DNA of 64,000 bases from Celoporthe dispersa (GCA_016584495.1 WAID01000004.1:3100001-3164000); one strand, 5' to 3'. Positions 1 through 11,310 are shown, counted from the stretch's first letter. The notes: generated by a model not told the origin, from the sequence alone. Numbers and translations are program-made.

Positions 1-1849
1 CGTAGGCTTCGAGAAGTTACAGACAAGCGCAGTCGCGGGGTACCGCCGGGAGCCATCTGCGTTCTGGAAGCCAGGCTGGATGTTGAAGTTCGCCGCATGT
101 CCGTACTTGCCCTGGCGGGGGTGCATGTCAAGATAGAGGTACCCGACGAAATCGCCCCCCTCGCTCTGGTCGTCCCAGACAGAGAACATGATCACGTCCT
201 CGTGCCAGGTCACGTCTTCCGCCTTGCCGGTGGGACTAATCTTGGCCCGGTCCTCAGCCTTGAGCTCCACGAAGACGAGGCCGAAGATTTTCTCAAAGAT
301 GTTCAGCATCCCCGACACGGTCTGCTGCAGGGGGGAAATAGTCGGCGATCTTGTTCTCGTCGATGTTGTATTCCTTCTCGATCATGATGCGGTCGTAGAA
401 GCGGGCGTCCCACAGGTAGTATTTACCGTCGAATGGCTCGCCACGGGCCTCAAGATCGGCCTTCTTGATCCCCAGAAGGTGTTCCTTCTCCTTCTCACCA
501 CCAGCTACCAGGCGCTGCCGGAGGTCGCCCAGGAAGTCGTTGACGACCTTGGACGTCTTGGCCATCTTGTCCTCCAGCCTGAAGGAGGCGTGATCAGGGT
601 AGCCGAGGAGGCGAGCAGCCTCGTCTCGCAGGACAATGGCCTCCTTGAACAGGGCCGCGTTCTGGTTGCACTTGTTCTCGTTTCCGATGAACACCTTGCG
701 TCTCGTCTCGGCGTTCTTGGCGAACTTCATCGTAGGGAAGAGGTCTGGATATTTGAAGCTGACACGGAGCTTGCCTTCGTTCTCGCCGGTCCCCTTGTCC
801 CAGGTCTCCACAAGGTCCGTAGGCACCCCGTCCAGCTCCTCCCTGGTGAAATATAGGCCGCCGTTCTCCTCGTTCAGGTTCTTCTGGAACTCGATCTGGA
901 TCTGCGAGAGCCTCTTCTTAATCTCCTTGAAGCGGTCCCTCTTCGGGCCCTCCGGCAGGGACAAGCCGTTCCGGATCTGAAAGGTCGCCCCGCTAGTTAG
1001 CACCCTGACCCACAGGTCATCGTGCGTGTGATGCCTGCACTTACGTAGCTCTTCCTCTCCTTCTCGAGCAGGCGCAAGCTCTCCGGGTCAAGATCCAGCG
1101 CGTCCTTCTTCTGGAAGACGGCGTCCACGATCTTGAACACATCCTCTCTCATGCCCATCTCGATTGCTACGCATCTCCCGTCAGCACGACCACCCGGGCA
1201 GTCCAGCTACCACAGGAAGGGAGAACCTACAGAACTCATCAAGGATAGTCTCCGCTTCTGTGCTCGCGTTCCGCAGCTCAGGATCGCTCGAGACATACTG
1301 GTAGAACCCCAAGACCCTGCTGCTGAGAGCCGACTGGTTCTCATCATAGATCTGCGGCAGGAGGACGTTCTCAAATGTGGTCTTGGCGGCATCCCCGGCG
1401 GAGATCTCGGCGACCAGCTTGTCCAGCACGGAGCGGGTCTTCTCGCACAGCGCCTTGGTGTCGGACACGATGTCGTCCTTGGTCCCGATGAAGGTGGGCG
1501 GGGCCTGCGGGGGGCTCGTGTACTTGGTCATCATGTGCTGTGGGATGTTCGGGGCAGGCCTAAAGGTCGAGTAGAGCCGGGCGAGGACGGGGTACTGAGC
1601 AATGCGAGCCGTGAGTAGGGAGGGCGAGGAGCAGGAGCGCAGATGGGTTCCGAGCAGGAGGATGCGCGGAACGGCTCGTGGGGCAGCCAGGATGAGGGCG
1701 ATGAGGAGGACGAGGGCGGAGAGGACGGAGAGGAGGGAAAGGCGGGGGTTCGAGGATCTATGATGATGTGGCCTGCGTCCAGAGGCTCCTGCTGCAGTGG
1801 GAGGGGCCAGTTTGCTGCTGGTGGTGGGACGATATGAGTTTCCGGGCAT
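1..1849 (-). CDS. prd1: M3-family metallo-oligopeptidase (saccharolysin/thimet oligopeptidase type), 3' end off the window
   Basis: Zinc oligopeptidase of family M3 that degrades short peptides in the cytosol and/or mitochondrial intermembrane space (family knowledge). Exons read on the minus strand are 1849-1231, 1166-1045 and 976-1, with GTAGGT and GTAAGT donors. Recognisable family stretches are TKALCEKTRSVLDKLV, LLEKERKSY, GLSLPEGPKRDRFKEIKKRLS and, near the left edge, FVGYLYLDMHPRQGKYGHAA. The catalytic HExxH lies beyond position 1. The open frame starts at 1849, giving about 105 extra residues with a strongly hydrophobic segment and a later RLYST presequence-like stretch. The conserved protein starts at MMTKYTSPPQ (1534 or 1531), so two starts are possible. 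A one-base excess in the six-G run at 330-335 breaks the frame between DENKIADYF and the following LQQTVSGMLNIFEKI stretch, and is best explained as a sequence error. Confidence 0.9.
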
Positions 1850-2582
1850 GGAGGGGGAAGCCGTTCTAGGTGTGGGAGAAGGTTGCGGGGTGCAGCTGGT
1901 GCTGAGGAAGCTACTACTCGTAGTGCCTGCCTCTGCTACTAAGTAGCATATACAGTAGTACTATAGCATGTACTGTGGTACCCCTCAGCTAGTGTGGGCG
2001 GCAGGCCACAGGGGTCAGGGGTCACAAGCGCACTCTCCTCCGCAGGGCTACGAGTGATGTGAGAGGGCTCGGTTACTGGCCATCTGGGGATGAGGATGAT
2101 GATTTTTTTGTTTATTATTCTTATCATACATCATCTCGCGGGGGTGAGATACAGAGGTCAACCAGTCCTGGAGTGTGATGGAGAGCGCCTGGACACACAG
2201 ATGCTTTGGGCTTCCCCTACAGGCTTGAGATGTAAAGCACGCGGCTGTTGGAACTGCTTCATTCCGATACCTGCGAGATCCATCATACTCAATGGTTTCA
2301 TGGGGGCTAGACTCCCAATGAATCCAGGAATACCCAACACATGACGCAAAAGACAATGAAACTAAAAGAACACCGGCCCGCTCACTCCGTCAAACACTTA
2401 TGCAGTATGTGTGTATGTCCCAATCCCGTAGCCCACGATGCGGCAAGCCTCCTCCTCCCCTCCTGCCGCGCCCTTTGTTTATTTTTATTTGGTATCTTTC
2501 AAGATCGTCTGTCCTCCTCCCCCTCTCTGCCTCTCCGTCCTGCATCCTTGCCCTGGACCCCCGAGAGGGCCTGGATGATCAC
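1850..2582. other. Intergenic spacer between myosin light chain 3' end and the M3 peptidase 5' end
   Basis: This 0.73 kb spacer holds the 3' flank of the myosin light-chain gene and the promoter of the M3 peptidase, both on the minus strand. Small open frames here have no recognisable protein. I see no repeat or RNA gene. Confidence 0.5.
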
Positions 2583-3117
2583 TCAGTTGGCCAGGATGGT
2601 GCGGACAAGCTCGGTGTAGTTGACCTGGCCCGAGCTGGTGTCGACAGCCTTGAGCAGCTCGTCGACCTCCTCGTCCGACATCTTCTCGCCCAGGTTGGTC
2701 AGGATGTACTTGAGCTGACCGACGCCGATAAAGCCCGTCATGTCCTTGTCGAATACCTGGAAGCCGCGGCAGTACTCGTCGGGCTCGCCGGGGTCGCGGA
2801 AGCCGCCGGGCCGGTTCAGAATGCGCTGGAAGGTCTCGAAGTCGACTGTTGGACCGCAAAGTCAGCCCCATGCGCTGCTCCATCTCCTCCCCATCTCGTG
2901 CTCGCATTGATATTCAGTCCCGGAGATCACACTCACAGTCACCCTGTACGCTCTCCTCCAGCTGGTGGATCTCGGCCATGGTTGGGTTCTGGCCGCATGC
3001 GCGCAGCAGGTCGCCGAGGTTATCGAGGGAGACACGGCCATTGCCGCGCTTGTCAAACAGCGAGAAAGCCTCCTTGTAGTTGGTCGAAGCCTGCGCGTCG
3101 TAATTAGAAGAGGCCAT
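2583..3117 (-). CDS. cdc4: Myosin essential/regulatory light chain (Cdc4/Mlc1 type, EF-hand)
   Basis: Calmodulin-like light chain that binds the IQ motifs of myosin heavy chains and acts at the cytokinetic ring and septum (knowledge of S. pombe Cdc4 and yeast Mlc1). Two exons, 3117-2937 and 2845-2583, are joined across a GTGAGT...AACAG intron and give 147 residues, the normal family size. The first EF-hand is degenerate (SLFDKRGNGRVSLDNLGDLL), the third is VFDKDMTGFIGVGQLKYIL, and the protein ends LVRTILAN. The join gives GDFDFETFQRILN, typical of this family in filamentous fungi. The ATG sits directly after a long pyrimidine-rich leader. Of the two EF-hand light-chain types the Cdc4-like one fits better than calmodulin, because most calcium ligands are lost. 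Confidence 0.9.
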
Positions 3118-4830
3118 CTCGAATGTTTGTTGTTGTATTGATTTGTTGTGGGTTGGAATGCGGCTGCTGACCGGGAGCAGCGGGTGGGAGCGGAAGGAAT
3201 TGGGGGAAGGGGGGGTATCGCGATGCTTCGGGGTGCAGCAGATGCAGAGTAGGGATGAAGAAAGTGTATGTGATGGCCTGGATGCAGTTGTGGTGATGGC
3301 TGACGGCGTGGAAAGAAGGAAAAAAAAACAAGGCACGGGAGGAAGGCAAGTAAGTGATTGGCGAGAGTGCAGGGCCAGGGCAGTGCAGCGGCGACGACGT
3401 TGGTGGTTGTGTCTGGCTGTTGTGTGTGTGTTTTTTTGACGGTGGCTGGGCTGGCTAGGCTGGGCTGGGCTGGGATCTCGGGGGGCTGTAGAAGGTTGGA
3501 GATGGGATCACAAGCCTGAACCTAACCAGACCCTGACCAGGAACAACCCAGGCACACACAAGCACCAGCGCCCGCGCCCGCCTCTGGGCCGGTTGCCAGT
3601 TGCGACGGCGTCAACACACCAGCGTCAACAACAGCGCTCCCGCACACACACACACACTAGCAAGCCGTGCCGCCCTCGCACCACTGAGACCTGCACCAGC
3701 CACCAGCACCCAGCACCACCACTCTCACCATTTCCCTTGCCTATTGACCACACCAGCAGCGATCAATCATTCTCCCCCACGCAGTCAGATCGGCAGGATT
3801 GTTGGGGGCGAGCGGCAGGAGTACATTGTAGTGCAGAGAAGGAGTCAGAGAGAGGGAGGAGCAAACACTTACCATCCTGGGCGGGATTGATCTGCCGGGT
3901 TGGGAAGGGGACGGCGGCGGTTCTTCTTGAGGGTCGAGGGGCTGGAATCAGAGGTTGACGAGGTTGGCGATGATGTTTTCTGGAGGAGTGCGAGTCTACG
4001 CTTTCATAATAAAACAGGAAGAGGAAAAGAAAAAGAGCGGTCTCCCCCCCTCCCCGTGCCCCTTCAACCCATCGTCCATTTTTAATGGGGCGCGGCCTCG
4101 CCCAACAACCTGGTCTGTGCTGTTCATGCGCAGCGAGCGCGGCGCGAGTTTCCAATTTCTCGCATGGACGCTGACCTACTTGCTCTGGACGCGCGATAAC
4201 ACAGCTACCGTTCCATGCTATGCATCTGGGCGCCTCAGCGCAGAATCCACTCTTCTCCACTCTTTCTGCTGTGGGCTGGCAGCGTCACGCCCCCCATGCA
4301 AGTACTCCCACAACTTCCCCTGCTGTAGTATGTATGCGCACCACGCTAGTGGTCTACCTACAGGATGTACCACTGCAGTAAACAAGGCCTATGCTGTGAC
4401 GTGGGCGCTGGGGCCGTTACGCAGGGCAACCTCGAGCACACCGGCCAGCACTGCACCTCCTGTCTCAGAGGATACCACCGGATGGTTGATCTCGCAGGTC
4501 TTGAGAGTACTGGTGACAATCTTTGGCCTCATGCACACACATATACTAGCGATGCTGGCTTGGACTGTAGAGGTGACAAGCTATCGCGGGAATGTTGCAC
4601 GCAAGACATGACGTGAGCAGGACCCTGAATGAAGTCACTCCCGAATTCCCCGGACTCGGCAAAAATAATTTACCTACCGCGTAGTAATAACCACGTCTGT
4701 ATCTCACCACCACAGCCTCAACAACAGAGGGCAAGGCACAACAGCACAGAGCACCGCTACAGTATCCGTCCAGCAGACCATCTCTCTCTCTCTCTCTCTC
4801 TCTACAGACATACAAGACTCCTCGCCCGCC
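3118..4830. other. Divergent intergenic region (myosin light chain / CoA-binding protein)
   Basis: This 1.7 kb promoter region separates two divergent genes. It contains a G-rich stretch near 3180-3220, a short CA repeat at about 3643-3657 and a CT run immediately before the plus-strand gene. Several open frames of 60-220 codons overlap on both strands, but their composition is that of low-complexity GC-rich DNA and I recognise none. Confidence 0.5.
4781..4803. repeat. (CT)n microsatellite in the 5' leader of the CoA-binding gene
   Basis: About eleven TC units end 27 bases before the ATG at 4831. Such pyrimidine tracts are common near fungal transcription starts, so this may mark the core promoter or 5' UTR. 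Confidence 0.8.
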
Positions 4831-5483
4831 ATGAGTACCGAGGCCTCCATGAAGACGTTCCTCTCGTCCAAATACATCGCCGTCGTCGGCGCAAGCTCCA
4901 ACACGGCCAAGTTCGGCCACAAGAGTAAGCCTGACCTGGCGGGTCCCCTTTTTCCCTCTCGACCCGCCATCATCCTCTCAGCCTACAGAAGAAGAAAAAA
5001 TAATATCACTAACTCACCACTCTCTCCTTCTTCCCCCTTCCCTCCTCTACCCAGTCTTCGCCTGGTACCTCCACCACAACATCCCAGCCATCCCGATCAA
5101 CCCGGCCGCCTCCCACATAACCGTCCCCTCCCTCCTAGACACCAACAACAACCCCCGCCAGGTCCCCACCACCCCGTCCCTCTCCGCCCTCCCCCACCCC
5201 CGCGAAACCTCCGTCAGCATCATCACCCCGCCCCCCGTCACCCTCCAGGTCCTCGAGGAGGCCAAGCGCCTCGGCATCCCTTCTGTCTGGCTGCAGCCCG
5301 GCACCTTTGACGACGCCGTGCTCGAGTTCGCGCGCCGCGGGGAGGGGGACCTGGCGGAGAGCGAGGCTGACGGGATGGGGTTCCAGAGCGTGGTGGCTGG
5401 GTTTGGGGGTGGGACGAGGGTCACGAGGGGTGGTGTGTGCTTGTGGACGGGGAGAGGGGCTGAGGGCGGTTGGGAAGCTGTAG
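4831..5483 (+). CDS. CoA-binding-domain protein (YccU-like Rossmann fold)
   Basis: Small protein of the CoA-binding family (PF13380 type); its biochemical role in fungi is not established. Exon 1 (4831-4924) encodes MSTEASMKTFLSSKYIAVVGAS, including the nucleotide-loop motif VVGASSNTAKFGHK. A 130-nt intron (GTAAGC...CCCAG) leads to exon 2 at 5055 with WYLHHNIPAIPINP, VSIITPP and GIPSVWLQPGTFDD, all typical of the family. In the raw sequence the frame runs on to a TAG at 5626 with an unrelated tail. Two missing bases, in the G runs near 5425-5428 and 5451-5454, would restore the expected ending CVLVDGERGLRAVGKL and a stop at 5481-5483. That gives exactly 174 codons, so I place the end there. 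Confidence 0.8.
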
Positions 5484-5850
5484 GTGAAGAGGGCCGACAG
5501 GCGGGCGTATGGGAGGATGCACTCGGGGGTCACAGGAAGAAATACAGGCTGCTGGTCGCACGACCTACCGGGAGGGACGGGACTGTGAGAGATATATGGA
5601 CGGATGAAAACACGTGGCATTTATAGACATCTACTGCCGTGAGGCCCTCTCCTCGTAGTCTAAGAGCCATGTGTGTTTGTTCGCAGAGCTCAGTAAGTAC
5701 TCAGGGAACTCCGGTCCTACGATGTTCATATGACGCACGCACGGCCACCGCCACACTTCGGGTACCCCTTGGAAATGCTGGGCAGGCACACTCTGTTGAG
5801 GTCGCGGCGCTGAAGAGTATGCACATGGCATCCGATCATGTTCAACAATC
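5484..5850. other. Convergent spacer between the CoA-binding gene and dbp4
   Basis: This 367-base stretch lies between two convergent stop codons and should hold both polyadenylation regions. I see no gene or repeat. The raw frame of the upstream gene stays open to 5626, but the sequence there does not resemble the family. Confidence 0.5.
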
Positions 5851-8382
5851 TCATCCATCCAACAGCCCAGCAGCCAGGGCCTCGAGGTCCTCGAGCGTCT
5901 CCGGCTCCTCGGCCATCTCGATGACCTTCTTGCCCTTCTTCTTGGCCTTCTTTCTCCTGGCTTCCTCCTCGCCCGAGTCGTCCTGGAACCACTTCTTCGC
6001 CTTCTTCGCCCTTGGCTCCTGTTCCTCCTCGGAGTCTGCGCTGCCGGGGCCACCGGCGATAGGCAACGACCGGAGCAGCGCAAGCGGGTCCTCTTCGTCC
6101 CCGTCTGCACCCTCCAGCTGTGCCACAGGCCCGGCAGGCCCAGCAGTCTCGCCCCGCTCCATCTTCTCGAGCATCTTGCGCCGCTCCCTCTTCTCCTTGC
6201 GCTTCTGTCTCGCGAGCTCCTTGTCCTCGACGTCCGCCTCGGCCACCTTGCCGCTCTCGCCCTCGACAAACTGCCGCCGCAGCTCCTCCACGGGCCCTTG
6301 TGCCCTGGAAGCCCTCCTCGTCGATGAGCTCGTAGATCGGGTGCGCGTTGCCCTCGTCGTCGAACACGAGCTTCTGCCCGTGGCCCTTGAACTTGAGCAG
6401 CTTCTTCTTGGATGTCAGCAGCTTCTCGCGGCGCTTGGAGTCCACGATCAGCTGCTGGTCCCCGCCGAGGTCGACCACCTTGGGCTGTGCATCGTCCCCG
6501 CCGCGACCACTCCGCTTCGCTGCCGCCTGGTCCAGTTCGTCGTCGTTCAGGACGCGTTTCGCATTGAAGAAGTCGGCTTCTTCGTTGTCGTCGTCGTCGT
6601 CGTCGTCGCCAACCATCTTGCGGTAGTGGCTTGACAGGACGTCCTGGTTCGTTCGTTCGAACATCTTCTGCACCTTGGTCCGGACTTCGTCTTTGCCCTT
6701 TGCCTTCCTGGCCTCGTCGTCTGATTCGTCTTCGGACCCGCTCGACTGTGCCATCCTCGGTGCGTTCTTGAGTTTCTTGATGTCCTCACCCTTCTGGAAC
6801 TTGATCTGTGGTGTCCCCGGCAGTCCGAGGCTGGCTGCGTATCCGTCCAGGTCTAGCTTCTTCATATCGAACACCTCCTTGTCCTTCTGGAGATAGATCG
6901 AGCGGACGTAGGTGACGAATGCCTTCTGGGCCAGGTATTTAATGTCGGGCTGTTTGAATGCCATGCTCTGCAGCTGGTTCTTGATGCTCTTCTTCTTGTG
7001 GTCCTTCACGTTGGTCCGCTGTAAGGGTATCTTCTTGTGCTCCAGCCTCTTCAGCATGCCTTTCTCCTCGCTCGGGTCGAGGAACAAGACTGCACGCCCC
7101 TTGCTCTGGTACCTGGCTGTCCGGCCGACCCTGTGGATGTAGGTATCCGCATCTTCGGGGCAGTCCACCTGGATGACCCAGTCGACCGCAGGGAAGTCGA
7201 CGCCCCGCGCCACCACATCTGTAGCAAACAGACAGGCGTGTTTCGCCGATGTGAACCTCTGGGTGACCTGTAACCGTGCCTCCTGTTTCTGCCGCCCGTG
7301 CAGGTGCAGCAAGGGAATGCCGGGTTGTAGCTGACGGAACGTCTCGTATACGAACCGCACCTGCTTGCCAGACGATAGGAACACGACCGTCTTGCTCTTC
7401 AGGCTGGACCGTATAAAACCGTACAGTGTGTCTAGCTTCTCGGGAAGCGGCGTGACGATATACGACTGCTCGAGCGTGCTCGGTGTTGCCGTCTCGGCGG
7501 CCTCGTGGACTGACACATACTCGGGGTCCTTCAGGCTTAATCTGGCCAGGTCCGAGACCTTCTTGCTCTGCGTGGCGCTGAACAGCAGGGTCTGCCTCTC
7601 CTTGGGCAGGTGCTCGACCAGGGCATCAACCGCGTGCTGGAAGCCCATGTCCATGATACGGTCTGCCTCGTCGAGCACCAGGATCTGCAGGTCGGAGACG
7701 TTGAGGCCAAAGCTCTGGTCGAGGTGCTGCAGCATGCGGCCCGGCGTGCAGACGAGGATGTTCATCCGGTCGATCCGCTCTGCCTCCTCCTTCAGGCTCT
7801 TGCCTCCGATAACCAGGCCGGCGGAGTAGTCATGGTAGCGACCGATCTTGCGCAGGACGTCAAAGATCTGGACGGCTAGCTCACGGGTGGGCGAGATGAT
7901 GAGGGCACCGAGGCCGTCGACGTTGTTGGTCCACCGCGCGTGGTAGAGCTTCTCGAGTACAGGGATCAGGAAGGCGAGGGTCTTGCCGCTGCCGGTCCTC
8001 GCGGCGGCGAGGAGGTCGTTGCCCTTGAGGGCGGAGGGGATGGCGCGGGCCTGAACATCGGTAAGGGTATCAAAATGGGAGGCGCGTAGGCCGGAGGCGG
8101 TGGCCTCGCAGATGGGGAGGTCGGTGAAGTTCTTGGCGGGGACGGCCTTGGGATCCTGGTATGATGTGTGTGAGCATGAGACACAGCCGTGAGGTCTTGT
8201 AGTGTTCTGCAGGACGAGGAGGATGGGCTGGGTGGATGGGCTTGGAGTTGAAGAAAAGAGAGGCGACTTACAAATTCGTCAATGGCCTTTTTTAGCCTGT
8301 CATGGTCATCATTCTCCCTTTTCCTCTTCAAGACCTTGCCTTCTGAAGACCTCTTCGGTCTTGCTTTGGCTCGCGCAGGCAT
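5851..8382 (-). CDS. dbp4: DEAD-box ATP-dependent RNA helicase Dbp4 (Hca4)
   Basis: Nucleolar helicase needed for release of U14 snoRNA and early 18S rRNA processing (knowledge of yeast Dbp4/Hca4). Exon 1 (8382-8272) encodes a basic leader ending LKKAIDEF. An intron of 116 nt precedes exon 2 (8155-5851). Motifs in order are AARTGSGKT (about residues 88-96), PTRELA, DEAD (about 199), SAT in LLFSATQ, and HRVGRTAR. The C-terminal half is Dbp4-like: IPLQRTNVKDHKKKSI, a poly-Asp stretch, LLKFKGHGQKLVFDDEG, then a Lys/Glu-rich tail ending AAGLLDG. One extra base in the C run at 6303-6305 shifts the frame at DEEGFQ. Removing it gives 804 codons and the conserved QGPVEELRRQFVEGE continuation. The raw frame instead reads a long arginine/glycine-rich shadow to 5726. 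Confidence 0.93.
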
Positions 8383-9366
8383 GCTGTGGTCTGTATTTGT
8401 TGTCTCGCGACCTGGAGGGTTCCGAGACCAGAAAAATTTCCAAGACGGTGAATGCGACTGTACCGTACTATGAAGATCTCGAAACTTTTTTGCGGCAGGC
8501 ACTGCAGCGATAAGATCTTGTTGTTAGGGTGGCCGCTAGCAGGCATCCCTTGTAGTATAAGTACCCGGAGGCGTATTTCCACCTATGCACTCCGGCCAGT
8601 TGTTACTGTGAACTCTGGTCCTATTCTAAGAAGAGTGCTGTCTCTGCTGTACCTGATATAGTAGTCTGGTAACAAGATGATGTTCTGTAAAATATGGAGG
8701 ACTCTAAACATGACTTGACATTAATGACATACTAGACGGTACTTGCTACGGTAGCCTGTTGCCGAAGATTGTGTGCAGAGAGACGACCAAGATCACCCCG
8801 CATGAGTTAAGAGCGCACAGGACATTTATCTGCCAGCCGTGCTAATGGTCTTTTTCATTTTCTGTTTCTATTTTCTGGTCCTTTTTTTTTCTTCTTTGAT
8901 TTTTTATAAAGAAAAAAAGAAAAAGAAAAAGGAAAAAGAGTGGAAGAAAACTTGGAAGAGACTTGGAAGAGAAAAGAGAAAAGAAAGAAAAAGAAGAATC
9001 AAGACACACAAGGAATCCCAGAGCAGTGGTAATGCTACCATGTGATGCTGTGGCCACCTGGTGCGGACCCCTCAACCGCTAAACCACGCCGCCGATCCCC
9101 CGCCGTAGCCGCAGCCCGAAGCCGAGGAACCACAGCAGAGAGCCTAGCAACGACCTTTGGAGGGGCTCGATCCAATCCGAGGAGGGGGTCGCAGCCTGGG
9201 TACTACCACTATCACAGCCACCACGGTATCTACCTAGTACCGTAGCCGCAGGCCCAGCCCAACCTCTCGTCCGTCAGCACACAGAAACCTTATCCGGCCT
9301 TTGCCTTCCTCCGTCACGGCCCTCTGCTCCCTTCCTGTCCATGGCTGAGCTACCAAACAGCGCGAT
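8383..9366. other. Divergent promoter region between dbp4 and fad1
   Basis: This 1 kb region is shared by two genes transcribed away from each other. It contains an A-rich, almost pure A/G plus-strand stretch at about 8907-9000, flanked by T-rich sequence at 8850-8905. I see no gene or structural RNA. Confidence 0.5.
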
Positions 9367-10559
9367 ATGACGACAAACCACGCGATGCTGCAGCAAGGCC
9401 CCCACCACCACAACCACCTGCAGAACGGCAGCGGCGGCGGCGGCATAGACGGAGGCGAGGCTGCTGCTGCTGCTCCGCCCCCGTCCCTGCGGCAGGTCTG
9501 CCTCGAGCTGCAGGACAAGGTGGAGGCCTTCCTGGCCGAGGACGTCGGGACGAAGCTGCTGAGGGGCGTCCAGGCCCAGGTCAGGGGAGGCCGTGGGCGT
9601 CATCGACGAGGCGCTGGAGAAGTATAGGTAAGGTTGTGGCTATATCCGCGATCCCGTCGGCAAGGCTGGCGGGGCGGACTGACCGGCTGGCTGGCTGGCT
9701 TACACGCGCGCCGACACAGCCTCGAGGAGCTCTCGCTCTCGTACAACGGCGGCAAGGACTGTCTCGTCCTCCTCGTCCTCATCCTCGCCTGCCTCCCCCG
9801 CCACTTCGAGTCAACCCCTCCTCCCTCCTCCGCGGCGCCGACGACCACGACGAACCCCTCCTCCCTGTCGTTCGGCCCTCCCCGCCACTCCAACCCCCCA
9901 ACCAACACCCCGCTCTCCGCGACCCCCCGCGCCGCCACGCCGACCGCGCCCTTCCCCACCTCCCTACAGTCCGTATACATTGTCTCCCGCCACCCCTTCG
10001 CCGAGGTCGACACCTTCGTTCGCGCCTCCGCCGCCACCTACCACCTCGACCTGTGCCGCTACGCCCTGCCCATGCGCGCCGCCCTCGAGGCCTACCTCGC
10101 CGAGCGGCCCCGGATGCGCGCCATCTTTGTCGGCACCAGGCGCACCGACCCGCACGGCGCCGACCTGCGCCACTTCGATCCTACCGATGACGGGTGGCCG
10201 GCTTTTATGCGGGTGCACCCCGTTATTGACTGGCACTATGCCGAGATCTGGGCAGTGAGTTGATGGTCCCGTCCTCTGAAGGAGGTTTTTTTCCTTTTCT
10301 TTCTCTTTCTCTCTTTCTCGCGTAGTGAGGAGGACAAGGCCGTTTTATGAGAGACGAGAGGGTGGCTGACCCGCAAACAGTTCATACGGCACCTAGGCAT
10401 CTCATATCTCTCCCTCTACGACAGGGCTACACATCCCTCGGCGGTACCGAGGACACCCACCCCAACCCGCACCTGAAGAAGGACGACGGGGCCCAGGGCT
10501 TCAGGCCGGCGTACGAGCTGACGGAAGACGACGAGGAGAGGCTAGGTCGCGACCGGTGA
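9367..10559 (+). CDS. fad1: FAD synthetase (FMN adenylyltransferase, PAPS-reductase fold)
   Basis: Transfers AMP from ATP to FMN to make FAD, in the cytosol. Three exons, 9367-9627, 9720-10254 and 10381-10559, are separated by introns of 92 and 126 nt. Exon 2 has the adenylyl-binding motif LSLSYNGGKDCLVLL, then VYIVSRHPFAEVDTFV, IFVGTRRTDPHGADL and VHPVIDWHYAEIW. Exon 3 has FIRHLGISYLSLYDRGYTSLGGTEDTHPNP, shown here as the repaired reading. The poly-Ala/Gly N-terminus (to about residue 37) is variable. Two opposite frame errors are present: one extra G at 9584-9587 and one missing G at 10424-10426. After both, the protein is 324 codons, the usual size. The neighbouring genes give no functional hint. 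Confidence 0.9.
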
Positions 10560-11297
10560 GATTATGTAGAAGAGAGGGGGGGGATGGGGGTGGGAAACAG
10601 GCTATCGTCATTGTGTGTATGTTGTCAAACGCTTTGGGTGGAGGGGAGGGGTTCTCCGGAGTTCTAGAGATCGTGTCCTGCCTATTCCTACAGATAGAAA
10701 TCTTGGCTATATCATATAGAGCGGTGCATATTCTAAAACAAGATGATTTGATTAGGCCAGGTTCGATCAGGCGGTGCCCGCGTTAATGACATGTTCATGT
10801 GCGACTCTTGAAAATAGCCAAAGATGAAATTCATTCTCACTCAAAAGGGCAGTCAACGTGAAAGGTCATGCATGCATGTTCAATTGATCCGATTCCGGTC
10901 CAGAGCAGTTGGGTGCTATGGAAAATGTACAATAATGCTGGGTATCTCTTGAGAAGCAAAAAAACGCCAATGCTATCCACCCCGATGATGTTCGAATGCA
11001 CGAAGGAGTCAGTCAGCCGACCGACCGAACAATGTCAATGTCCTGAGGGTTTTGTTCCCTCTGTCCGTAGAAACATGCTCTCTCTCACTCCTCGGTTCCT
11101 CAGCCGACCGACCAACCAATGTCAATGTCTTGTGGGTTTTGTTCCCTATTTCCGTCACAAAACCAACCTTCTCTTCTTACTCACTCAGCCGACCAACCAG
11201 ACAAATAATGTCCACGATGGATGGGGTTGATCCCTCTATCCGTTGAAAGAAAACAAAACAAAAAAAAAAACCTGTCTCTGTCTCTCGCTCCTCTTAC
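10560..11297. other. Convergent spacer between fad1 and the SUN gene, largely a decayed tandem repeat
   Basis: The left part (10560-11010) looks like unique AT-richer 3' flanking sequence. The right part is occupied by the tandem repeat described separately. No protein is recognisable. Confidence 0.5.
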
Positions 11298-11310
11298 TCA
11301 CTCAGCCATA
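11014..11310. repeat. Imperfect tandem repeat (about 85-87 bp unit) overlapping the SUN-gene stop codon
   Basis: The string CAGCCGACC(G/A)ACC begins units at 11014, 11101 and 11186, each followed by (A)ATGTC(A/C)A, a GTTTTGTTCCCT-like or GGTTGATCCCT block, a C(C/T)GT block and a CTCTTACTCACT-like tail. A fourth partial unit starts at 11303 (CAGCC), after an A-rich expansion. The last unit includes the stop codon (11298-11300) and final codons of the minus-strand SUN gene. Confidence 0.75.

Noticed and set aside
3593..3958. Overlapping open frames of about 100-165 codons on both strands in the 3.1-4.8 kb spacer.
   Set aside because: GC-rich low-complexity shadows, mutually overlapping and without motifs.
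5726..6300. Long Arg/Gly-rich C-terminus of the helicase in the raw frame.
   Set aside because: It is the wrong frame after a one-base error at 6303-6305; the other frame carries the conserved Dbp4 tail and gives a multiple-of-three length.
9042..9140. Minus-strand GTGGTTTAGCGGTTGAGG looked like a tRNA D-arm.
   Set aside because: No matching T-arm or acceptor stem could be paired at the right distance.
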